Source of the DNA: PALG01 sp964495885
GTDB lineage: Bacteria > Bacteroidota > Bacteroidia > Flavobacteriales > Flavobacteriaceae
Direction: 5' to 3'
NCBI GenBank assembly: GCA_964495885.1
Contig: CAZBWO010000004.1
Location: forward strand, 62,001 to 126,000
DNA length: 64,000 bases
This document shows positions 24,539-33,841 of the stretch, piece after piece (positions within the stretch are counted from its first letter, which is position 1; each line of letters starts with the position of its first letter). The notes under the pieces are model-generated. The model saw only the letters and a list, made by a program, of their open reading frames with translations, ran no database searches and had not been told where the DNA came from. The position numbers and the translations under genes were made by a program.

Positions 24539-25822
24539 ATGAAAACCCCTCTTGAAATTGTTTCCATAGATGATGCTGTTGGCATTGTAAAATCTGGAGA
24601 CCGTGTCTTTTTTCAAGGCGCTGCCATGACTCCAAACTTTCTAATTGATAAATTGTGTGAGCGCTATGAAGAATTGGAAAATGTAGAAATTGTTCAAATT
24701 CACACCGATGGAGAAGCAAAATATATTTTAGAACCCTATAATAAAGCATTTAGGGTGAACAGCTTTTTTGTTGGAGCCAATGTGCGCAAAGGCATCAATT
24801 CAAATGCCGGTGATTACATTCCTATCTTTTTGAGTGAAATACACTGGCTATTTAGAAGAAATATTTTACCCTTGGATGTGGCATTCATTCAGGTCTCCCC
24901 TCCAGACAAACATGGGTATTGTTCACTGGGGGTTTCGGTTGACATTACATTACCTGCCATTCAAAAGGCAAAAAAGGTGGTAGCGATTATCAACCCAAGG
25001 GTTCCCAGAACCCACGGAGATGGAATTATTCATAGTAGTCAGATTGACTTTGCCGTAAATCACGTATCCCCAATTCACGAGTCATTGGCTGGTGCTCCTT
25101 CTGAAGTTGAACAAAAAATTGGGGCCCATGTAGCGGGTCTTATTGAAGATGGGGCAACGCTTCAAATGGGGATTGGAAACATCCCTAATGCCGTACTTCA
25201 TAATTTGGGCAATCACAAAAGATTGGGTATTCATACCGAAATGTTTTCAGACGGAATCCTTCCATTGGTAGAAAAAGGTATTATCACTGGAGAAGAAAAA
25301 GAAGTGAAGACTGGAAAAATTGTAACCACCTTTGCTGTTGGTTCCCGAAAATTATATGACTTTATTGACGACAACCCCTTGGTTCATTTTAAAGAAGCGG
25401 GCTATACCAACGACACATCCATTATTAAAAGGAATCCAAAGGTTACTGCAATAAATAGCGCAATTGAAATTGATTTTACGGGACAAGTCTGTGCCGACAC
25501 TATTGGAGATTATCAATTCTCTGGGGTAGGTGGACAAATGGACTTTATTCGTGGGGCTTCCTTATCTCCTGGGGGAAAACCCATTATTGCGATGCCTTCT
25601 GCCACCAAAAAAGGACTTTCAAAAATTGTTCCCCATTTAAAATATGGAGCAGGGGTAACTACTACAAGAGCCCATGTACATTATGTTGCCACTGAATTTG
25701 GCGTGGTTAATTTATTTGGTAAAAGTCTAAAACAACGTGCCAAGGAACTTATTTCCATTGCCCATCCAGACCATCGGGAACAATTGGAAAAAGAAATGTG
25801 GGAACGTTTTTATAAGTCTTAA
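24539..25822 (+). CDS. acetyl-CoA hydrolase/CoA-transferase family protein
   Basis: A 427-residue class I CoA-transferase of the Cat1/4-hydroxybutyrate CoA-transferase group. It has GDRVFFQGAAMTPNFL, QVSPPDKHGYCSLG, the oxyanion-loop LQMGIGNIPNAVL and the catalytic Glu in GIHTEMFSDG (about E235), then FSGVGGQMDFIRGA. These enzymes move CoA between acetate and another acid or hydrolyse acetyl-CoA. The second acid cannot be told. Divergent promoter region from the U32 gene; a perfect hairpin follows its stop. Confidence 0.9.
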   Translation: MKTPLEIVSIDDAVGIVKSGDRVFFQGAAMTPNFLIDKLCERYEELENVEIVQIHTDGEAKYILEPYNKAFRVNSFFVGANVRKGINSNAGDYIPIFLSEIHWLFRRNILPLDVAFIQVSPPDKHGYCSLGVSVDITLPAIQKAKKVVAIINPRVPRTHGDGIIHSSQIDFAVNHVSPIHESLAGAPSEVEQKIGAHVAGLIEDGATLQMGIGNIPNAVLHNLGNHKRLGIHTEMFSDGILPLVEKGIITGEEKEVKTGKIVTTFAVGSRKLYDFIDDNPLVHFKEAGYTNDTSIIKRNPKVTAINSAIEIDFTGQVCADTIGDYQFSGVGGQMDFIRGASLSPGGKPIIAMPSATKKGLSKIVPHLKYGAGVTTTRAHVHYVATEFGVVNLFGKSLKQRAKELISIAHPDHREQLEKEMWERFYKS

Positions 25823-25825
25823 TAA

Positions 25826-25854
25826 CTACGGGGCGGCCATAGGCCGCCCCGTAG
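25826..25854. terminator. 13-bp GC-rich hairpin between convergent genes
   Basis: CTACGGGGCGGCC, loop ATA, GGCCGCCCCGTAG: a perfect 13-bp stem of very high GC in an AT-rich region. It lies between the convergent CoA-transferase and ssb genes, so a two-way terminator is likely, although no T-run follows on either strand. Confidence 0.6.
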
Positions 25855-25878
25855 CTTAAGGATAATATATTCCTTTGA

Positions 25879-26211
25879 CTATTTTCCTAAAAGGAGCAAT
25901 TCATTACAAACTACTTCTGTAGTATATCGTTTATTTCCTTCTTTATCCTCCCAAGATCGGGTAGTTAACTTCCCTTCAACAGCTACTTCTTTACCTTTGG
26001 AGACATAACTTTCAATAATTTCTGCTGTTTTCCCCCAAGCTACCACATTATGCCATTGGGTTTCTGTCACTTTTTCTCCTTTTGAATTTTTGTAATGTTC
26101 ATTAGTAGCAATAGAGAATTTTGCTAATTTTTTTCCAGAATCAAGTGTAATAATTTCTGGGTCATTTCCTAGGTTTCCAATTAGTTGTACTTTGTTTCTC
26201 AAGTTGTTCAT
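25879..26211 (-). CDS. ssb: short single-stranded DNA-binding protein
   Basis: A 110-residue OB-fold SSB: NKVQLIGNLGNDPEI, KFSIATNEHYKN, QWHNVVAWGKTAEI and KEVAVEGKLTTRSWEDKEG. It ends right after the OB fold, with no Gly-rich linker and no acidic D-D-x-I-P-F tail that housekeeping SSBs use to recruit partners. It is therefore probably a second, accessory SSB, as often seen beside housekeeping copies in Flavobacteriia. A structured 450-base gap lies upstream. Confidence 0.9.
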   Translation of the reverse strand: MNNLRNKVQLIGNLGNDPEIITLDSGKKLAKFSIATNEHYKNSKGEKVTETQWHNVVAWGKTAEIIESYVSKGKEVAVEGKLTTRSWEDKEGNKRYTTEVVCNELLLLGK

Positions 26212-26485
26212 AGTTAATAAATTTAAAGAGTTAAAAAATCACATCTGCCAATAGGCTTTGATGGAACAAACTTCCTTATTAAAAACTCGATAACCGTATA
26301 ATAGACATATACTTCCGTTTATATCCGTTTGTACACGCTTAACTAACTTAAATTCTATGCTGTTTTTAGCTAGATAAAAGTTGGAGGTACTGTAGTTTGT
26401 AATTTATAAATCCACAGTTTGAATTCATAAATTGAAAGAAACACCATTTGCGGTTCCTCTTTTTCTACCCCATATTTGAAAAACA

Positions 26486-26550
26486 AAGCCAACCCCTAGA
26501 TCACTGAAGATTAACTGGGGAGTTACACTACACAAATAGGGGGTTGGCTT
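26486..26550. repeat. inverted repeat, 11-bp arms
   Basis: AAGCCAACCCC (26486-26496) pairs with GGGGTTGGCTT (26540-26550) across a 43-base loop, which itself holds a TAAC/GTTA mini-stem. Plus-strand T-run follows (CTTTT), and minus-strand T-run follows the other arm (TGTTTTTC). It could be a terminator with a large loop, a small RNA, or the remains of a mobile element. Confidence 0.5.
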
Positions 26551-26607
26551 CTTTTAAAAAACCTTCTCCATAAATAATTTACTCATTTACGTTTAGTTAG
26601 TTTCATT

Positions 26608-26638
26608 AAAAAACCCCACTGTATAGCGGGGTTTTTTT
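26608..26638 (-). terminator. bidirectional intrinsic terminator
   Basis: A-run, CCCC-A-CT...AG-C-GGGG with one mismatch, then seven T. On the minus strand it lies 27 bases behind the PD40/OmpA gene stop and has its own T-run, so it ends the T9SS triad. Confidence 0.7.
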
Positions 26639-26664
26639 ATTGATTTGATAGCTTTTTAGAATGC

Positions 26665-28554
26665 TTATCGTTCTATGATGATAAATTCTGAGCGTCTATT
26701 CTTTTGATGTTCAGCATCAGTACAATTACTTCCACACGCTACGGCAGGTTTGTCTTCCCCAAAACCTTTCCCGCTAATACGCGAAGCGTCTATTCCTTGT
26801 GAAATGACGTATTGAACAGTAGACTGGGCACGCTTTTCGGAAAGCTCCCTGTTATAATCTGCATTTCCTTGATTATCCGTATGACTTTCTACATTGATTT
26901 TCAAATTGGGGTATTTTTTCATGATTTCTACCAATTTATCCAATTCAAAAGCCGCTTGGGGTTTAATGTTATGCTTATTGTAATCAAAAAGGATGGGGTC
27001 CAATTCAATTTTATCATCTACAATAATGGCTTCAATAGGTCTTAATTTAATTGTTTTGGAAACCGCACCTTTTTCCATTGCATCCACACTTACCGAATTT
27101 GGTTCAAATCCTCGCATGAAAGCCTGAACAACATGAGGTTGCTTACAGGCAGCCTCTATCATTCCTTTTCCATCTTCCGCAGTGGTTTTGGTTCCTAAAA
27201 TATTTTCTTGTCCGTCATATAGATCCAATCGTGCTCCAAAAATTGGCTCATTTGTATATTCATTTACGACAAGAATATCCATATCAATATTACATGGAGG
27301 CTCTACCGCTTTTACCATGTAAATATCATCAGCTCCTTTTCCACCTTCCCTATTGGAACTCAAATAACCTGTTTCGGTATTGGGGTCAAAAATAAAAGCA
27401 AAGTCATCATCTTCCGTATTGGCTACTTTCCCAAGATTCACTGGATCCTTGAAGCCTGTTCCATTGGCTTCCGCATAAAAAATATCCAATCCGCCCAATC
27501 CAAGGTGACCGTTACTTGAAAAATAAAGGTTCCCATTAGCATCAATAAAGGGGAATACTTCTTTTCCTTCAGTATTGATATTGGCCCCTAATGCTTCAGG
27601 AGTACCAAAATTCCCATTGGCATCAATACTTACCCTATAAATATCTGAATCTCCTTTTCCACCAGGCTTATCGCTCACAAAATAAAGCATATTGCCATTG
27701 GGGGTTAAGGCTGGATGACCCGAAGAGTATTCACTACTATTGAACGGTAAAGAAAATACACCTTTCCAACCGCCATCTACCCACTCTGAATAGTATACAT
27801 TGATTTGGTTGATTCCTTCTTCGTTTTTCTGAAATTTACCATTCAAGTAATCATTTCGGTCAAAATACATCCGCTTCCCATCTGGTGAAAAAGCCATATT
27901 ACCCTCGTGGTATTTAGTATTGACATCTCCTTCCAAAAGGGATGCGTTTTTTACGGTATTTCCTACGTGCTCAGCTTTATAAATATCTAAAAATGGCTGT
28001 TCATCCCAGTGATATTTCCTACGATTGGTATTACGTGCCGAAGAGAAATAAAAATCTTTCCCGACAGTAATTCCGCCAAATTCTGAATATTCGGTATTAA
28101 TATCTTCTAAGTTTTTTACTTCAAAACGAGCATAGTCTTCAATGATTTTTGGGACATAATTTGGGTCTTTCATGAATTCCTTTGCTCTGGAATCATTAGG
28201 CTCCATTTCTGCAAACTTTTTCATCCAAGTACTGTACTCACTGTAATTGCCATTTGCCTTAAGTGATTGCGCATAGTTATATACAGTTTCCGACTCTACT
28301 TTTCTACCCTTTACAACTCTTTTATAATAGGTTTCTGCCTTTTTGGTATCATTGATAAAATAATAACTATTCGCCAATTGGTTAAAGACATATCTACTGC
28401 CTTTCCCTTGTTTTAAAAGTTTTTGATAGGCTTCTGCAGCATCTGTATAAGCAAGACGGTTGTATAGGTCATCTGCCTTTTTAGTGTCTTTATTTTGTGC
28501 TGTTACTGAAAAAGTAACAAGTAGTATAAGAAGTATGGTAACGATCTTTTTCAT
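26665..28554 (-). CDS. PD40/OmpA-family outer membrane protein of T9SS adhesin cluster
   Basis: A 629-residue exported protein. Signal peptide about 1-19; tetratricopeptide-like region (about 22-130, YNRLAYTDAAEAYQKLL); PD40/WD40-like beta propeller (about 150-410, with repeats such as NGNLYFSSNGHLGLGGLDIFYA and FSPDGKRMYFDRND); a carboxypeptidase-regulatory-like domain (about 420-500); and an OmpA peptidoglycan-binding domain (about 515-629, VESHTDNQGNADYN and LSEKRAQSTVQYV). This order resembles PorE/SprE-associated T9SS envelope proteins. It is last of three genes with a T9SS adhesin and PorP/SprF. Likely anchors the assembly to the cell wall. Confidence 0.85.
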   Translation of the reverse strand: MKKIVTILLILLVTFSVTAQNKDTKKADDLYNRLAYTDAAEAYQKLLKQGKGSRYVFNQLANSYYFINDTKKAETYYKRVVKGRKVESETVYNYAQSLKANGNYSEYSTWMKKFAEMEPNDSRAKEFMKDPNYVPKIIEDYARFEVKNLEDINTEYSEFGGITVGKDFYFSSARNTNRRKYHWDEQPFLDIYKAEHVGNTVKNASLLEGDVNTKYHEGNMAFSPDGKRMYFDRNDYLNGKFQKNEEGINQINVYYSEWVDGGWKGVFSLPFNSSEYSSGHPALTPNGNMLYFVSDKPGGKGDSDIYRVSIDANGNFGTPEALGANINTEGKEVFPFIDANGNLYFSSNGHLGLGGLDIFYAEANGTGFKDPVNLGKVANTEDDDFAFIFDPNTETGYLSSNREGGKGADDIYMVKAVEPPCNIDMDILVVNEYTNEPIFGARLDLYDGQENILGTKTTAEDGKGMIEAACKQPHVVQAFMRGFEPNSVSVDAMEKGAVSKTIKLRPIEAIIVDDKIELDPILFDYNKHNIKPQAAFELDKLVEIMKKYPNLKINVESHTDNQGNADYNRELSEKRAQSTVQYVISQGIDASRISGKGFGEDKPAVACGSNCTDAEHQKNRRSEFIIIER

Positions 28555-28574
28555 GGTACTTAACTTAAAATGAT

Positions 28575-29489
28575 TTAGAAGTATCTTGGTGAACGAAGTG
28601 ATTTTTGTTTAAAGAACAGGTCAAATGTTAGGATCACTTCATGAGAAGCATTGGTCACTACATCCAAGTCGCTCACCACATGGTCATAGGCATAGCCTAT
28701 GCGAAGGTAGTCTGTTGCCTGAAATCCTACCAGTCCTGCGAATGAATCTTCCAAACGGTAAGAAACTCCCAATTCAAATTTTTCATAAAATAAGGCATTC
28801 AGGTTCGCATCGAAAGATAGCGGGGCATCAAATGCCGATTTCACCATTGCGGATGGTTTCAATTTCACATTATCCGAAACTTGGAACACATATCCCGCAG
28901 TGGCAAAATAGTGCTGGGTCTCACTACCAAACTTCAATCCGTTTTCATCTAAATGCACAGAATTCAAGAAGTTGGGTACCGAAAGACCTACGTAAAAATT
29001 ATCTCCGTAAAAGAATGCACCTGCTCCTATGTTGGGATACGTATTATTGATATCATTCGTAAAGAACGGGTCATCATTATCCTGCAGTTCTAAACCACTT
29101 AATCCCACATCGTGGAAAGTAGCACCGGCCTTCAATCCTAAAGCCAAATACATGCTTTTGGACACTTGTAGCGTATAGGAGAAATCTACATAAACATTGG
29201 TTTCCTTTACAGGCCCCAATTCATCTTTGATAGCAGATAGTCCTAAACCTATTTTATCTGCAATAGGCGAATGTGCTGAAAGTGTAATGGTTTCGGGGGC
29301 GCCCTCCAATCCAGACCATTGCTTTCTGTACAGCCCGGTTATGGATAAGGTTTCCTTAGATCCTGCATATGCTGGATTTACGACATTCATATTATACATG
29401 TACTGAGTGTATTGCGGATCTTGCTGAGCCGAAACAATCCCTGTACTAAGTATGCTTATTAATAGAAGAAATAGTGAAAATTTTTTCAT
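28575..29489 (-). CDS. PorP/SprF family outer membrane protein
   Basis: A 304-residue beta-barrel protein with signal peptide MKKFSLFLLLISILSTGIVSA. The family start QQDPQYTQYMYNMNVVNPAYAG is clear, and GLYRKQWSGLEGAP follows. PorP/SprF proteins work with T9SS to attach particular type B-tail adhesins to the surface; in Flavobacterium johnsoniae SprF does this for SprB. ATG 29489 is chosen because the upstream in-frame ATG at 29549 would put 20 residues before the signal peptide. It lies between its probable substrate and the OmpA protein. Confidence 0.9.
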   Translation of the reverse strand: MKKFSLFLLLISILSTGIVSAQQDPQYTQYMYNMNVVNPAYAGSKETLSITGLYRKQWSGLEGAPETITLSAHSPIADKIGLGLSAIKDELGPVKETNVYVDFSYTLQVSKSMYLALGLKAGATFHDVGLSGLELQDNDDPFFTNDINNTYPNIGAGAFFYGDNFYVGLSVPNFLNSVHLDENGLKFGSETQHYFATAGYVFQVSDNVKLKPSAMVKSAFDAPLSFDANLNALFYEKFELGVSYRLEDSFAGLVGFQATDYLRIGYAYDHVVSDLDVVTNASHEVILTFDLFFKQKSLRSPRYF

Positions 29490-29555
29490 TATAATGGGTT
29501 GTTTATCTGTCGTTTTATATTCTTGTTTCATATTCAAAAACCTTCTCATACCAAA

Positions 29556-32500
29556 TTAATTTTCATCTTTGTTGATGTATATGTATCCTGTCTTCACTTC
29601 CCCATATATAGGGTCTGGTGTATTAAATTTAATCACATAGAAATAGGTTCCTGTGGGAAGTTCATTTCCATCCCTATCCAGTCCACAAAATTCATTGATA
29701 TAGTTGGCATTATCATAGAGACTCATTCCATATCTATTGAAGACTTCAAGGGAGAACCCTTCCGTCCTGTCTGATAGGAACTCCAAGTTCAAACAGTCAT
29801 TCTTGCCGTCACCGTTTGGTGACAATCCTTCGGAAATGGTACAATTATCCACATCGTACAATTGAACTGCTATAGCTGCGGAAGAGACACAAGATCCCGC
29901 GGCTACTTCCACCATGAAAATCTGTTCTCCTACTGTATTGGGTGGAAGCATAAACTCATAGGTGCTTTCTGTTGCACCAACGATGAGATCTCCATTCTGA
30001 AACCATTGGTAGGTAACACCTGTATCACTAGATGTAGCGGTAAGTACATTAGGTTCATCTGGACAGGTTTTAAAATCCTCTCCTATGAACACTTCAGGAT
30101 TTTGATTGATTTCAATATTCACACTATCTGAAACCACACAAGGTCCTACAGTAATTTCTAAAGAATAGGTGCCCGAGGCATCCACAATAATAGTTTCTGT
30201 AGTTTCCCCAGTACTCCATAAGTAAGAAATTCCTTCGGTATTTCCACCAATTTCAGGAATAATCTCATAACTTTCACCTTCACATAGTATTACATCATCT
30301 CCTAATTCTAGGGTGGGAGTTTCTACAATTGACAGTGTTACAGTGTAGGTTTCTTCATTACATGGCGCATAAGAAACCGTTACCGTGTAAATACCAGGAG
30401 CTGTAGGTATAAAAATCGCTTCCGTAGAAACAATAGTACCTGATCCATCTCTCCATTCATAGGTTACTAGCTCAAGATCTACTTCACTATTTTGTGGAGT
30501 AGCATCCAGTTCTGGTAGTGGATCTGTGCTGCAAATATCAATTGTCTCTGGCAATGTTATATCTAAATCCAGAACTGGATCAACCATTAGTTCAAAATTC
30601 ACGGTACTAAAACAAGGCGGATCGCTAGCCTTCTCAACCCTAACATATATAGTCTCTGGATTGTTGGCGTTTTGATATGCGTCTGGTGTTGTGATAGCAT
30701 TAATATTTGCTTCGGCCTCCAATTGTGTTAAATGGAAAGTCACATTGAAAAGAACTGGGTCTTGTCCGTTCAAAATAGTTGGGATCTGATCTTCCAAATT
30801 AAAAGTAGCCTCTTCGTTTCCAGTTTCATCACAAGCCGATAGATCATCTGGAGTCTCAATATTTGGTTCTCCACTCTCCAGTGTAAGGGTAATATCATCA
30901 ATTGCAATGTCATTTCCGCAGCCTCCTGCAGAATTATTGATAAGCACTAATTGAATGTCTGTATTGGCACCAGTGTTGAAACTAATAGAATATTGCTGCC
31001 AGTTTGGATCTGGGCCATTTACAATATCTCCAGTGGCCACCTCTTCAATAAGGTTCCCATTGGTGTCTTCTATCCTAAACAATACGTTAGAGGGAATACT
31101 GTTTCCTCCACATATATTGGTGTCTGTATCATAGACAGAGGTAAGCCAAGCATCAAAGGTATAGTCTTCATTTGCTGTAAGTGTAATCGTTCTTCTATAA
31201 AATTCCCCTGGGCTAAAGTCGGCATTAACAAAAAGCATTCTTCCATCCACATCTCCCACTGTATGGTCTTCCATATCTATATGCCATCCAGAATTCAAAC
31301 CTGTAGAGGTGTTACTGATAGAATATTCTCCATCTTCCACTTGGGAACTAGTATTACATGTATAGGTAGTTGTCGCACCATTTAAATCACAAACACGACC
31401 CGTTCCCGTACCAAAATTTTCTTCAAAATCTATGGTTTGACAAACTGGAGCAATGGTGCAATTTGGGCTTGTTAAAAAGGTGATTTCTACACTTTCCACA
31501 ATTGTACAACCATCTACGGTTACTTCACAGCTATAAACATCTGTTGTGGTAACTGTAATAGTCTGGGTAGTTTCACCTGTACTCCATAAGAAAGTAGCAT
31601 CTGCAGGATCTGCATCCTCTAATTCGGCAGTAATATCATAAGATGGGGTATCACAAAATATTTGATCCCCGCCTAAATCTACGGAAAATACACCTCCATC
31701 AACAGTAACCAGAACATCATCTTCAACCATAACCGTATCTCCATTACAATTTGTGTAAGTCACACTAGCTGTATAGGTTTCATCTGCAGAAGGGCAAACT
31801 TCAATAGTAGGTTCATCCCCAACAACAGTCCCATTGGAATCTGTCCACTCTAATGTATAAACAGGAGTCCCGGCAGGTGTAAACCTCCATGCCTCATCAA
31901 ATGCTTCCCAAACACTGGTATTTCTGCCAGGTGGTGTGAAACCTTCGGTAGCATTACTATTTTGAATCCCTAAGACTGCACGACCTCCATTAATAGGTGA
32001 TGCCAAGTGGTCAAAAGGGTCTGGTTTTGTTTGCAAATAAAACTCTATGGCATTGGTTGTCTCGTATAATACAATTTGAAATGTTGAAATTGCACCATTA
32101 GTTGGATTAGAAAAATTATAATAATGTACATTAGCAAAGCTTACCACTAAGGTTCTACATGGATATTCACCTATAATCTCATATCCAACCTCTGCAACTC
32201 CCCATCTTGGATCAATATCATGGTACATCATGATGGCATTTTGGTGCAAGTTTACATTTGGGATTAATTCTGTTTCCCCAATAGTAAAATCACAAAAAGT
32301 ACCCGCTTGGGAAGTGTCAAAAGAAATAATACCATTAGATCCTATTACCACTTCTGAGTAGGTGCCGTCAAAAAAACAAAATTCAAAAGGTAAAGTAATG
32401 ACCTCAGACCACACGTCATCTGCTCCAACACTTACAGGGTTAGACAATCCTGTGAAAGGAAAGGGAGGTGCATAATCTATACTCGAAACATCATATGTTG

Positions 32501-32696
32501 TTGTTTCCCCTATGGGCAAAAAATCAGCAGTCAGATTAACGCATCCTGAACCATTGGAACAATCAATTACAGTATCATCACCTGCATCAACACTTGGGCA
32601 CCCGGGTGCTTGTCCTAATGCAGTAAAAAATCCTAGAAAGGAAAAAATCATAAATAGCGTCAATCTTAAACGCTTAAGAGGTAAAAATGTAATCAT
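29556..32696 (-). CDS. large T9SS type B adhesin (gliding motility-associated C-terminal)
   Basis: A 1046-residue secreted protein. A signal-like start is followed by VDAGDDTVIDC, a jelly-roll/nidogen-like region (about 60-290), several Ig-like/PKD-type repeats with phrases VDLGGDQIFCD, VILCEGESYEI and KTCPDEPNVL (each about 85 residues), and a C-terminal T9SS type B sorting domain (CTISEGLSPNGDGKND, then LEVFNRYGMSLYD, about 960-1046). Many Cys pairs suggest disulfides. PorP/SprF downstream is the expected partner. Probable adhesin or gliding filament; ligand unknown. Confidence 0.88.
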   Translation of the reverse strand: MITFLPLKRLRLTLFMIFSFLGFFTALGQAPGCPSVDAGDDTVIDCSNGSGCVNLTADFLPIGETTTYDVSSIDYAPPFPFTGLSNPVSVGADDVWSEVITLPFEFCFFDGTYSEVVIGSNGIISFDTSQAGTFCDFTIGETELIPNVNLHQNAIMMYHDIDPRWGVAEVGYEIIGEYPCRTLVVSFANVHYYNFSNPTNGAISTFQIVLYETTNAIEFYLQTKPDPFDHLASPINGGRAVLGIQNSNATEGFTPPGRNTSVWEAFDEAWRFTPAGTPVYTLEWTDSNGTVVGDEPTIEVCPSADETYTASVTYTNCNGDTVMVEDDVLVTVDGGVFSVDLGGDQIFCDTPSYDITAELEDADPADATFLWSTGETTQTITVTTTDVYSCEVTVDGCTIVESVEITFLTSPNCTIAPVCQTIDFEENFGTGTGRVCDLNGATTTYTCNTSSQVEDGEYSISNTSTGLNSGWHIDMEDHTVGDVDGRMLFVNADFSPGEFYRRTITLTANEDYTFDAWLTSVYDTDTNICGGNSIPSNVLFRIEDTNGNLIEEVATGDIVNGPDPNWQQYSISFNTGANTDIQLVLINNSAGGCGNDIAIDDITLTLESGEPNIETPDDLSACDETGNEEATFNLEDQIPTILNGQDPVLFNVTFHLTQLEAEANINAITTPDAYQNANNPETIYVRVEKASDPPCFSTVNFELMVDPVLDLDITLPETIDICSTDPLPELDATPQNSEVDLELVTYEWRDGSGTIVSTEAIFIPTAPGIYTVTVSYAPCNEETYTVTLSIVETPTLELGDDVILCEGESYEIIPEIGGNTEGISYLWSTGETTETIIVDASGTYSLEITVGPCVVSDSVNIEINQNPEVFIGEDFKTCPDEPNVLTATSSDTGVTYQWFQNGDLIVGATESTYEFMLPPNTVGEQIFMVEVAAGSCVSSAAIAVQLYDVDNCTISEGLSPNGDGKNDCLNLEFLSDRTEGFSLEVFNRYGMSLYDNANYINEFCGLDRDGNELPTGTYFYVIKFNTPDPIYGEVKTGYIYINKDEN

Positions 32697-32802
32697 TTTT
32701 ATAGGGTTGGTGGTTATTCTGGACTAATGTAATCAAAAAAGCGCAATCTGAAATAACATTGATTTATTTTAGAGGAATTGAAAGAAATTTCCGATTAAAA
32801 AA

Positions 32803-33768
32803 TCATGATTTTTTCACTTCGAAAATTCCGTAAACAGGAAAGTGGTCACTCATTCCGCCAATATATTTTTTCCCAATATAGGTTCGAAAAGGGAACCCTT
32901 TATACCTTCCTTTATATTCCTGCAGATAAGCAGGCTTGAAGATTTTTGCGGTTTTAAACTGAAAGGGATTCCCATGTCCTTTCAAAAAAGGATGTGACAA
33001 TAAAATCTGGTCAAATAGATGCCACTCTCCTTGATGCCCAAGACTCCCACTACTGTGACTCAATAAAACTTCCATGGGGTTATAAAAATATTGCGAAGTA
33101 AGCACCTTTACACTTTCACTAAAGGGATCGTCATTAAAGTCTCCCATTACAAGTACTCTTGCCTCTGGGTCTTGTTGCATGATACGCTGTACGATTTCCA
33201 AATTGCGTTCTGCAGCTGCAATACGCTTATAGGAGGTTTCTTCTGTACCTTTCCTTCTGGAGGGCCAATGATTCACTAAGATATGCAATGGGTGTCCGGA
33301 TAGTAAACCAGAGACATGCAAAATATCACGAGTATAGTCCCTTTCACCATATTCGTTGGTAACCAAAAGCTCGTGCACTTCAGTATGTTGTATGTTGAAG
33401 TAGTCTTTTCTGTATAGTAAAGCATTATCTATTCCTCTTTCGTCAGGGGAATCAAAATGCACTAGACCATACCGCTTACTTTTTAAAAATTTAGTCTGAA
33501 TCAATTCTTCCAAAACTTGTTTGTTTTCCACTTCGGAAACACCAATAATAACTGGAGGATGACCTATATCTTCATACCCGATGTTGGAAATCACCTTTCC
33601 AAGCTTATGAAGTTTTTTTGCTAATCTTTTTTGTGTCCATTTCCTATCGGCATTTTCAGTAAAATCATCATCTAGGGTTAGGGGATCGTTTTGGGTATCG
33701 AAAAGATTTTCCAAATTGTAAAAAGCAATGGAAAATAAATTTATTTGTTCAGGGACGCCCTCCTTCAT
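32803..33768 (-). CDS. endonuclease/exonuclease/phosphatase family protein
   Basis: A 321-residue EEP-fold protein. It has IAFYNLENLFDTQ at the start, GVSEVENKQVLEELI, LVNHWPSRR, MGDFNDDPFSES and GMSDHFPVYGIF, which together give the Asn, Glu, Asp and His of the DNase I/exonuclease III-type metal site. No signal peptide is evident with start ATG 33768; the reading frame runs further up to 33825, but conserved sequence starts later and the promoter of divergent hflX lies there. Substrate unknown (nucleic acid or phospho-lipid). Confidence 0.85.
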   Translation of the reverse strand: MKEGVPEQINLFSIAFYNLENLFDTQNDPLTLDDDFTENADRKWTQKRLAKKLHKLGKVISNIGYEDIGHPPVIIGVSEVENKQVLEELIQTKFLKSKRYGLVHFDSPDERGIDNALLYRKDYFNIQHTEVHELLVTNEYGERDYTRDILHVSGLLSGHPLHILVNHWPSRRKGTEETSYKRIAAAERNLEIVQRIMQQDPEARVLVMGDFNDDPFSESVKVLTSQYFYNPMEVLLSHSSGSLGHQGEWHLFDQILLSHPFLKGHGNPFQFKTAKIFKPAYLQEYKGRYKGFPFRTYIGKKYIGGMSDHFPVYGIFEVKKS

Positions 33769-33814
33769 TCGGTTGTTTTGTTGCAAATTACAAAAACCCG
33801 TCAAAACAGTTTCG

Positions 33815-33822
33815 TACCTTTG
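33815..33822 (+). promoter_or_regulatory. -7 box TACCTTTG of hflX
   Basis: Exact TAnnTTTG, 19 bases before the hflX ATG at 33842. No -33 TTG at the usual spacing. Confidence 0.5.
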
Positions 33823-33841
33823 CATGGCTTAATTGAATTGT

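Larger units (their letters stand above)
26212..26664. other. gene-free gap with inverted repeats
   Basis: This 453-base gap holds the ssb leader, a stop-free minus frame without start codon (26242-26403, 54 codons, unrecognised), two spaced copies of TCCGTTT (26314-26330), a long inverted repeat (26486-26550) and a terminator (26608-26638). I see no tRNA or complete gene. Confidence 0.5.

Noticed and set aside
30951..31385. Plus-strand open frame of 144 codons in the adhesin gene
   Set aside because: Cys-rich antisense reading of Ig-like repeats; no family resemblance.
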